Positions 8,785-15,274 of a DNA stretch of 25,565 nt are shown here, one piece after another (within the stretch, counting starts at the first letter, position 1; each line of letters begins with the position of its first letter). The DNA comes from Gracilaria caudata (taxonomy: Eukaryota > Rhodophyta > Florideophyceae > Gracilariales > Gracilariaceae): assembly GCA_030374735.1 (NCBI GenBank), contig JASCIV010000301.1, forward strand, positions 1-25,565. Direction: 5' to 3'. Made by a program: the position numbers and the translations under genes. The notes under the pieces are model-generated. The model saw only the letters and a list, made by a program, of their open reading frames with translations. It searched no databases and had not been told where the DNA came from.

Positions 8785-10809
8785 TCACTGCTGCCTTCGT
8801 CTCTTTGATTTTTCAGCTCCTCGTTCCGACCTCGCTGCCTCGAGTCTCTTGCGTTTCTCAACAAGCTTCTCCATTGCGGCCACTTTTCTATTCTCTGCCC
8901 TCTTATGCCTTTGATACTGTCGCATCTTCTTTCTGCTCAACATTAACGTTGCCATCTCACGGCCTTCTTTTTCCATTTTCGCCTTATCTGCTCTGGAAAG
9001 TTCGTCCTCTTTTCCTTCGTCGTCTTCATCATCTTCGCTTTCGCTGTCACTTTCTCGCGCATTTCTAGAGTTACCGTTCTCAGCCTCTGCCATCTCAAAC
9101 TCACCTTCGCCACCAACCGTGTCCATGTCTTCTGGTTCCTCGTCATCAACGCCCTCATCAGCTTGCGTTTGATGATTATCCACATCTTTATTATTATCTT
9201 TACTCGAATTAGACGTATGATTATCGGTTGCCTCCTCATTCTTTGTGGAACACTCCTCGGTTTCGGATGTTCTGAGCTTTGCTTTTCCATCAATATTCTC
9301 TCTGGCTGATTGGAAACGGCTTGGGCGTTCAGTAGTGGCCTTCTTCTTCTTCGATTTGTCTTGATTTTTTGCGTCGCGTTCAGCGTATACAACTGCAGCA
9401 GCTTCTTCCACCACAGATGTATCACCTGCTTTTATGCGATCAATAATATCTTTAAACCACGGCCGGTATCCGCCATCATCTTCTTCGGTGACAAACGGAC
9501 TCAAGTGTGGAGGTAGAGGCGCGCCAGGGCCGTAAAGCAAAGTTGGTAGCAGCATTGAAGCGTTAATAGAATCGAACACATACTGGGGTTGCACGTATTC
9601 GAGCGACATATCGCGATCTCCTAAGACTTTCGGACGGTCTATAATCCAATGAGTATATTCTGACAGGCGGTTTTCACCTTCTGGTAGGTCGTCTTCTCTG
9701 GTTACTTTCAGAGCCCCTGCTGCCTTCAAGCAAAACTCAAGTTCGATATACGGTACTTCTCGTCCAAGAACAACGGATTTGCCCTTAAAAACACCGGACG
9801 CGTCGGTTCCAAGCCCGGATGTGGTCTCCTTTCCTTCGACGTCATGATTGTCCCCACCGGAATCAGTATCTAAATCTTCGTCGTCTGATTCATCTTCGGC
9901 TTTGGATTCCATAGCTAATTTTTCAGCCATTCTCACTGCATCTGGGGAGATAGCATTGGCCGCTTCTTTCTCTTTTGGGACGGCATCTCCATTGTCTTCT
10001 TTTCCAGGCTCACTGATCTTCTCTATTAGAAGGGAGGAAAGCTCCATGCCATTGGCCTCTGCCTGGCGAAGTATTTTCGGCGGATAAGCGAGATTCTGAC
10101 TGGTATAGAGGCGGAAATTGACAAAGCTCATAATGCACTCATACAATTCGAGGAAAGTGAGCATAACTGAATAGTCGACATCATCTGGCAACACCTGGCT
10201 GAATCGATGAGGTGTGATCCACGTTAAATTCTCACCCATCAAATTCGCCTGAAAGTAATAACCTTTGATCGAAACAAAGACTCTGCGTATGGAATTTGTC
10301 TGAGCGACAAAATTGTGGAACTCTCGAAGCAAGCGTTGCGATTTGGCAACTCGTTCGGGAGCAATTCCCACTTTGTGATCGGCCGGAAGATTTGCGAATA
10401 ACGCTATGATACATAAAGGGTCATCCAACTCACGAATAGCATCAACGAAGTTTGGATAGCGTTCCAGGACTAAATGGTCAAGTCTGCTTTTCGGCGTGTT
10501 GAGCGCAAGTCTGCGCAGAAGGTCAATTCTTCGTTTAGAACGCGCTTTGACAACTTTCTTCCGATGTGCATTCTGTTCTCGAATAGTATTGATTAGTCGC
10601 TCGTGAGCCAAGAAGTCGATGTCCTTGCGCAGATAATAGGTCTTGTCCGAACCCTCGAATTTCTTTCTTGGGTCTCTTGGATAAATCCCTTTCAAGATAC
10701 AGAGTCTGCGAAACTCTTGTAAGGAGAGCTGCAACTTCTTGAGAGCCTTATCTCGACTGATAAACGCTTTAGCGTTGCCTGATGTTCCCTTCTTCTTTTC
10801 GCGGCCCAT
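8785..10809 (-). CDS. PES1: Pescadillo homolog (PES1/NOP7), ribosome biogenesis
   Basis: Pescadillo is the scaffold of the nucleolar PeBoW complex (PES1-BOP1-WDR12; Nop7-Erb1-Ytm1 in yeast), needed for 27S pre-rRNA processing and 60S subunit assembly. The 674-residue product starts MGREKKKGTSGNAKAFISRD at an ATG with A at -3 and G at +4. Residues 1-260 are the Pescadillo N-terminal domain (QEFRRLCILKGIYPRDPRKK; then the KGYYFQA block). An acidic linker covers about 265-335. The BRCT domain spans about 337-425 (HWIIDRPKVLGDRD), followed by the hallmark LPPHLSPFV at 432-440. The tail has an acidic stretch at about 540-610 and a basic coiled-coil end (MRQYQRHKRAENRKVAAMEK). It is oddly Tyr (Y410) where the BRCT domain normally carries Trp (QPQWVFDS). 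The 5' end overlaps a small ORF by 41 bases. Confidence 0.96.
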   Translation of the reverse strand: MGREKKKGTSGNAKAFISRDKALKKLQLSLQEFRRLCILKGIYPRDPRKKFEGSDKTYYLRKDIDFLAHERLINTIREQNAHRKKVVKARSKRRIDLLRRLALNTPKSRLDHLVLERYPNFVDAIRELDDPLCIIALFANLPADHKVGIAPERVAKSQRLLREFHNFVAQTNSIRRVFVSIKGYYFQANLMGENLTWITPHRFSQVLPDDVDYSVMLTFLELYECIMSFVNFRLYTSQNLAYPPKILRQAEANGMELSSLLIEKISEPGKEDNGDAVPKEKEAANAISPDAVRMAEKLAMESKAEDESDDEDLDTDSGGDNHDVEGKETTSGLGTDASGVFKGKSVVLGREVPYIELEFCLKAAGALKVTREDDLPEGENRLSEYTHWIIDRPKVLGDRDMSLEYVQPQYVFDSINASMLLPTLLYGPGAPLPPHLSPFVTEEDDGGYRPWFKDIIDRIKAGDTSVVEEAAAVVYAERDAKNQDKSKKKKATTERPSRFQSARENIDGKAKLRTSETEECSTKNEEATDNHTSNSSKDNNKDVDNHQTQADEGVDDEEPEDMDTVGGEGEFEMAEAENGNSRNARESDSESEDDEDDEGKEDELSRADKAKMEKEGREMATLMLSRKKMRQYQRHKRAENRKVAAMEKLVEKRKRLEAARSERGAEKSKRRRQQ

Positions 10810-10978
10810 TTTGCGCTGCTTGTTCTACAGCGGCTGTGGCTGCGTTTTTAACAAGGTCGTCAAAGATATATACACCGGAGCAGACGCCGAGAACAGTTAC
10901 GAATAACAGAGATCCTGGAGTAAGAGAAGCAAATGGATTGTATCTTAAAAACGCAATACGTTTTCGTCCGCTTCGCAT
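10769..10978 (-). CDS. Small single-pass membrane protein overlapping the Pescadillo start
   Basis: The ATG at 10978 encodes 69 residues beginning MRSGRKRIAFLRYNPFASLT. A basic N terminus leads into a hydrophobic segment at about residues 21-41 (PGSLLFVTVLGVCSGVYIF). An alanine-rich amphipathic stretch and a basic tail ending EEGNIRQR follow. The layout resembles a small organellar or ER membrane protein, but I cannot name a family. The frame overlaps the first 41 bases of Pescadillo in another frame, on the same strand. The ATG context is weak (T at -3), and no other ATG in any frame lies between it and the Pescadillo ATG. That is the arrangement expected for leaky scanning from one bicistronic mRNA. 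It could instead be an overlapping uORF or a chance frame. Confidence 0.5.
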   Translation of the reverse strand: MRSGRKRIAFLRYNPFASLTPGSLLFVTVLGVCSGVYIFDDLVKNAATAAVEQAAQNGPRKEEGNIRQR

Positions 10979-11641
10979 TGACGAATGCACTCTAAGAGTT
11001 CAGGAGATACCCGCCAATGGTTATTATTGACAAGTCAAGTACAAAAACTGAGCAAACTTTGGTTCAGGTGCGAGCACGTTTGCAGCGTTTGTCGGCAATC
11101 TGTCTGCTTCGGCGTTTCCACTTCGGCTGCAATGGTTATAGGATCCCCGGGAACGAATATCATAAAGGTGAAGCTTCTCCACCCGTGGCAAGTTCACGCC
11201 GCCGCCATTGCAGACGGATGGCTCAATGCTGTAAACCGGATACTGTAATGCACGAAACACTACGTGTAGACGAAAGCGAGACAGACTGTATTTCGGACTC
11301 GTCTGATCCAAACCGAGGGAAGATCAAATTCCAGTACCCTTGGAAATCTACTGCTACGTGTAGAAAGCTTTGTGGCCGAGAATCGGCGGACATTTCTGCT
11401 TGTGGGTTGGAGAATTTTGGCGCCATCAAAGTGGCGGGTGCACACTGTTTCGGTGCTAATCTTGTACGACGGTACAGGTACAGCGTACCTTCGTAGCATC
11501 CATTCCATAACCCAATTGCGTGCCCCACTTGCTGGTGTCCCTCGGTCCGCGAGGGCGTATGTTCGACTTTCCCATCGCTCAACCGGTTTGCAACACGCTT
11601 TCGTAGCTCTCGCGTGCTATATACGTGAAGTGTCAATCCCC
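10979..11641. promoter_or_regulatory. Divergent promoter region, small-ORF/Pescadillo versus the gene at 11642
   Basis: 660 bases between divergent genes. The 11-mer CTACGTGTAGA occurs twice in direct orientation (11260-11270 and 11354-11364), each with an ACGT core of the kind bZIP factors bind in plants and algae. A run of GTAC-containing words lies around 11462-11490. The downstream open frame extends back without a stop to a GTG at 11372, but there is no ATG in that part. Confidence 0.4.
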
Positions 11642-12856
11642 ATGGTCGCCATGACGGAAGCTAGCGTGAAACGCATACAAAATGCCGGTTTGATAACCCA
11701 ACTTCTCTCGGATATCTCTCCAGAACAAGCAATTCGATGGATTATGCTTCAAGGGATACAAAAGAAATCCTCTCCTAAACGAACAGTTCCGCACATTATA
11801 GCCAGGTCACTTTTTTCTATGGTGCTGCGAGCTCCATCCGAGTCAGAGGCGGAGTCCGCCAGAGATTCTATTGCAATCTTGCTTCGTGCCCCTCAAGAGC
11901 ACGATGCATCCGCACTCGGTTTCTCAGGAGGAGAGACTGCCTCTTTTGTTGCAAACATTCTGGTGGACATGTTGACGGCGGCAGCTAATGATGAACCTCT
12001 ATCACCAACAGGCCCTGCTCTTTCGTTTTACTCTGAAGCAGGGGCAGGTTCAGGCGATGCTGACGAGTTCCATACAGCGACTCCCGAACACAGAGTCGTG
12101 CAAAGCCATTCACACCAACGTCTGGTAGACATACGCCAACTGAACCTTGCAATGGCCATTGGCATATACGCAGACGCTTTCAAGAACAAGAGATGTCGAA
12201 ATAGGCTTCTTGAAGTCTATAGAAGCAATATGCATAGAATTTTGACTCCTTGGTTGTCCATACTACCATCTACGATCGCGGAACTGGATCCGTCATTAAT
12301 AGAAGCACTGTTCTCTTTCTACGATGGTCTACTTTCCGCTCTCGATGATGACGAACGTTCTGATATTGTGACTCGTCTCGTATCGTCCATCATGCAGACA
12401 GCACAGACATGCCCGAAACATCTCTCCTACTTCGTTGACGAAATTTCAAATAACGCTGTGAAAGTCGCCATGTGTCGTTTGTGTTTGATACAACGATTTC
12501 GAGTCGCAGATGACTATTCAAAACCCCTAACTGCACAGACTCTGGTAGACAAGTATCTTGCACTGAAACCGGTTAAAGGTCGTGTGAATATGGCCGTTCC
12601 CGTCCTTCTGGCCATATTGATCAAGTCGTGGATTAAAACATTACCCGAACAGAAAATGACTGTGGAATTCCTCGGGAAGAGAGCCGCAAGAGATTTACCG
12701 AAGTTTGCAAAGAAAATCAGTTTCCAACGAAGGCAAATCATCAATAGATATACGGAGACTCTGAAGGTTGATCAGTTAGCGTTTGAGACGGCGACCTTTA
12801 ACATTGCAGACCACGTCATAAGCGCAAGCAAAGGCGAAGATTGTCTCAATGTATAA
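11642..12856 (+). CDS. Hypothetical alpha-helical protein, 404 residues
   Basis: I do not recognise this protein. The open frame reaches back to a GTG at 11372, but the first ATG is at 11642 (MVAMTEASVKRIQNAG). The ATG at 11651 has the better context (G at -3) and would give 401 residues. The N-terminal 100 residues and residues from about 165 to the end look like packed amphipathic helices, as in helical-repeat proteins. Between them lies a Ser/Gly/Glu-rich linker (around 115-165). The C-terminal third is basic (FLGKRAARDLPKFAKKISFQ). There is no signal peptide, clear membrane segment or zinc-binding cluster. The gene is convergent with ERO1 (273-base gap). The long clean frame supports a real gene, and the function is unknown. 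Confidence 0.65.
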   Translation: MVAMTEASVKRIQNAGLITQLLSDISPEQAIRWIMLQGIQKKSSPKRTVPHIIARSLFSMVLRAPSESEAESARDSIAILLRAPQEHDASALGFSGGETASFVANILVDMLTAAANDEPLSPTGPALSFYSEAGAGSGDADEFHTATPEHRVVQSHSHQRLVDIRQLNLAMAIGIYADAFKNKRCRNRLLEVYRSNMHRILTPWLSILPSTIAELDPSLIEALFSFYDGLLSALDDDERSDIVTRLVSSIMQTAQTCPKHLSYFVDEISNNAVKVAMCRLCLIQRFRVADDYSKPLTAQTLVDKYLALKPVKGRVNMAVPVLLAILIKSWIKTLPEQKMTVEFLGKRAARDLPKFAKKISFQRRQIINRYTETLKVDQLAFETATFNIADHVISASKGEDCLNV

Positions 12857-13129
12857 CAGATGGTGCAGCTCGCAAAGCTTGTCGGCCCTCTTGCAAGGAA
12901 TGACGGAAACCACCGCGGACATACTTCCAGACTAGCGTTGAGTTCAAGACGGAGGTCAAGTACAGGTGCATGTGTTTTTCAAAATCGTTACAGAGGTGAT
13001 GACTATGATTGTATTTATGCTTCGAGAGAAGTTGTCAGGATTGTTCGTTATGTCAGTTGCTTCCTATCACATTTACTACTATTGACAGCAGAGTGGGTGG
13101 TACGGCGGATACCCTTCGTTTCTTTCTGC

Positions 13130-14641
13130 TCATGAACTTTTCTTCCCAGTGTCATTTTTTCGTCTCCTCCGCACTTCTTCACCAGATGGATTGTGAGGCT
13201 TTTCACGTGACCCACTGTCCTCCGATTCAATCGATTTTGTTTGAACACTTGGTACAGAGCTTTCACTTGAGGTCGTGGACCGTTCTCGATTGCCCTCACT
13301 GTAGCCGGAAATTCTCTGAGGTCTATCAGGACTTGACAACTTGTGAGAAAGAACGCTGAGCAACCCAACGCCGCACAAACCAAGCACTATACCGAAAATC
13401 TTATTGAGCTGAGTGTCCTGCTGTATCTTTGCTTCCATTTCATCAATGGTCAAAACGCTCGTGGAGAGCTTGTAAAGAAGGTTAAACAATGCAATTACTT
13501 CGTTCCTCTCAAGTTCTGGCGTTTCTTCCTCAAATAAGATCCGAAGCGCTGTCCCGAGTCCAAGGAACTGAAGCTTGCCCCAAACGCGGCACTTTTCGCA
13601 TCCAACACAATCCATGATCATACTGATGTTTCGGAATGCACCGCGAAAGTATGGAAGCATATACTTATTCCTCTCCAAGAACATGTCAGACTCGTCAAAC
13701 ACTTTGTGTTGGCAATGAGGTTGAAGTAGATGCAGTTGGAACAAGTGCTTCACTTGTTCTTCCGTGAAGTTATCATTCTCTTCGTTACCAGTAAAATATT
13801 TAAAAGAAGCAGGAGATAGAGACGTGGAGGCTTTCGCAAGGGCGCGCATTGCAACCGCATAGGCAACATTTAAGTTGCTGATGCGCTCTGGGTAAGGTCG
13901 CAATCTTTCCTTATAAATCGCTACGTTTGGACCCCAAGTGTTACCGAGTAAGTACCGCCGTGCTATGTGCATGCTTATGGAAGCGTGTAGCCCAGATATC
14001 AGTCTGTAAAACATACGTTCTTCTTTGCACGTATCTGGATCGCAAATTCCGGAACGGCATTTGTCTGAAAAGATGAAACAGTTCTCATCATATATAGCTT
14101 GCCAAACTCGCTGAGAACCAGGGCCTGAATAACCGGTGTATTGCTCCGGGTTCCGCCTTAAATCGACGAAAACGCTTTTGCTTTCGTCGTCTCGCTTTAC
14201 CCATGAATCATCGTCGGCCGTATACCACGTAGGTTGTTTAATGAAGGCGGCAAGGCCTGTCAGACTGCGGTCGACGTTGTTGAGCTCGTTGTCAGTGTCA
14301 GCGTTTGTGCATCGCACTTCGGGACTATCTCGCCAGGCTTTTGGGACTTCATCCTCTGAGCAATTTTGAACAGTGCACTCTCGAATCACGCATTTCGCGT
14401 CTTCGTCGCGCCAGAAGGGACATGGATTGTCCAAAGCTACTCTGAAGACAGAGAAATACGTGGAGTTGGAGACGAGTTCACGGAGAAGAGCGTTGATACT
14501 TTTTGTGGATTGTTGGTCTATCTGGCGTGCGTCAGCACACGTTTCCGGGAGCTTTGGCGGAAAAGGGGAGGAGCCGAAAGCAAGAGAAATGGCGATCAAT
14601 CCAAGGACAGTGAGTGACAACTGCGCGAGGTTTGGTATCAT
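13130..14641 (-). CDS. ERO1: ER oxidoreductin 1 (ERO1)
   Basis: ERO1 is the FAD-dependent thiol oxidase of the ER lumen that reoxidises protein disulfide isomerase and passes electrons to O2. The first ATG (14641) gives 503 residues. A signal peptide or N-terminal hydrophobic segment lies at about 5-22 (LAQLSLTVLGLIAISLAFG). The shuttle cysteine pair is C84-x4-C89, just after CPFW. The FAD-side block is YTGYSGPGSQRVWQAIYDEN at about 168-187. The active-site triad C345-x2-C348-x2-C351 sits in DCVGCEKCRVWGKLQ, followed by GLGTALRILF. The canonical redox residues are all present. A second hydrophobic segment at about 415-431 (IFGIVLGLCGVGLLSVL) leads to a Ser-rich, basic tail that ends KKSS, a KKXX-type retrieval signal. 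This implies a type I membrane protein. The gene is divergent from VPS41. Confidence 0.96.
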   Translation of the reverse strand: MIPNLAQLSLTVLGLIAISLAFGSSPFPPKLPETCADARQIDQQSTKSINALLRELVSNSTYFSVFRVALDNPCPFWRDEDAKCVIRECTVQNCSEDEVPKAWRDSPEVRCTNADTDNELNNVDRSLTGLAAFIKQPTWYTADDDSWVKRDDESKSVFVDLRRNPEQYTGYSGPGSQRVWQAIYDENCFIFSDKCRSGICDPDTCKEERMFYRLISGLHASISMHIARRYLLGNTWGPNVAIYKERLRPYPERISNLNVAYAVAMRALAKASTSLSPASFKYFTGNEENDNFTEEQVKHLFQLHLLQPHCQHKVFDESDMFLERNKYMLPYFRGAFRNISMIMDCVGCEKCRVWGKLQFLGLGTALRILFEEETPELERNEVIALFNLLYKLSTSVLTIDEMEAKIQQDTQLNKIFGIVLGLCGVGLLSVLSHKLSSPDRPQRISGYSEGNRERSTTSSESSVPSVQTKSIESEDSGSREKPHNPSGEEVRRRRKNDTGKKSS

Positions 14642-14915
14642 GACTTCCCACACCAGGCGTGGAAGACGCTAACGATGTCCAAGTTTGACGTATCTATCCG
14701 ATGGACACAAGACGGAGAGGGTTTTGAAGTTGAGGCTACAATTTGAAGTGTGCCGCTCGCTCATCGTGAGAGCATGATGTTAGTGCTGGACGTATAGTTA
14801 TGCATGACATGGGTTGGGAATGCTTTCGAACTTCTAAGATGACCTGTAACCTGGGTGCTTTCATTGGCTAGTCAATGGAAATCAATCAAGATGTGCTCAT
14901 CAAACCCTTTCACGT

Positions 14916-14962
14916 GGAACAGCACTGTTCCCACTGCCACTGCCTGGCTGGCAGTGACAGTG
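14916..14962. repeat. Two adjacent hairpins in the ERO1-VPS41 promoter
   Basis: GGAACAG (14916-14922) and CTGTTCC (14925-14931) form a 7-bp palindrome with a 2-base gap. Next to it, CACTGCCACTGCC (14932-14944) pairs with GGCAGTGACAGTG (14950-14962) with one mismatch across a 5-base TGGCT loop. The left arm is itself a tandem CACTGC repeat. These may be binding sites for a dimeric regulator, or a cruciform. Confidence 0.65.
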
Positions 14963-15243
14963 CCACCAGCGCAACAGCTCGACTTGACTACGGCACAGAA
15001 TGCCACAGCACACACGTGGCAGGATTGAGTAATGAGTACAACTGAGACGTGCCCATGTGATGAGGGCGCATGATGCGCGGCGGCACGAAGATGCATCTCC
15101 CTCCACAGCAGCGTTTGGCCACTTCCTTGCGACGCCCATCTTGCGGGCCGCTAGGCGGCAATCCACGGCTCCGTCCTCATTGCGTTCAACCCAACCGCCC
15201 GCGCACTCACGCCGAAGCTCCGATTCCTTCCTTTTTAAGCTCT

Positions 15244-15270
15244 ATGCCGAACAATTTGACCCCCATATGA
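15244..15270 (+). promoter_or_regulatory. Upstream ORFs before VPS41
   Basis: ATG at 15244 encodes eight residues (MPNNLTPI) and stops at 15268-15270. A second ATG at 15267 opens an out-of-frame ORF that overlaps the VPS41 start and ends at 15401. Both have weak contexts (T or C at -3). They matter only if the transcript starts upstream of 15244. Confidence 0.3.
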
Positions 15271-15274
15271 CTCT

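Larger units (their letters stand above)
14642..15274. promoter_or_regulatory. Shared upstream region of ERO1 and VPS41
   Basis: 633 bases serve two divergent genes. The word CACGTGG (a G-box whose reverse strand reads CCACGTG) occurs at 14911-14917 and 15013-15019. CCACG-type cores are bound by unfolded-protein-response bZIP factors in plants and animals, and ERO1 is a classic UPR target, so a UPR role is plausible. The exact ERSE spacing (CCAAT-N9-CCACG) is not present: a CCAAT on the minus strand near 14868 lies too far away. Two adjacent hairpins lie between 14916 and 14962. Confidence 0.45.

Noticed and set aside
8943..9425. Open frame of 160 codons within Pescadillo
   Set aside because: It is an Arg/Lys-rich shifted reading of the acidic Pescadillo tail, which is well supported in its own frame.
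11372..11641. In-frame 90-codon extension upstream of the gene at 11642
   Set aside because: It contains no ATG and its composition differs from the downstream protein. It is more likely leader or promoter.
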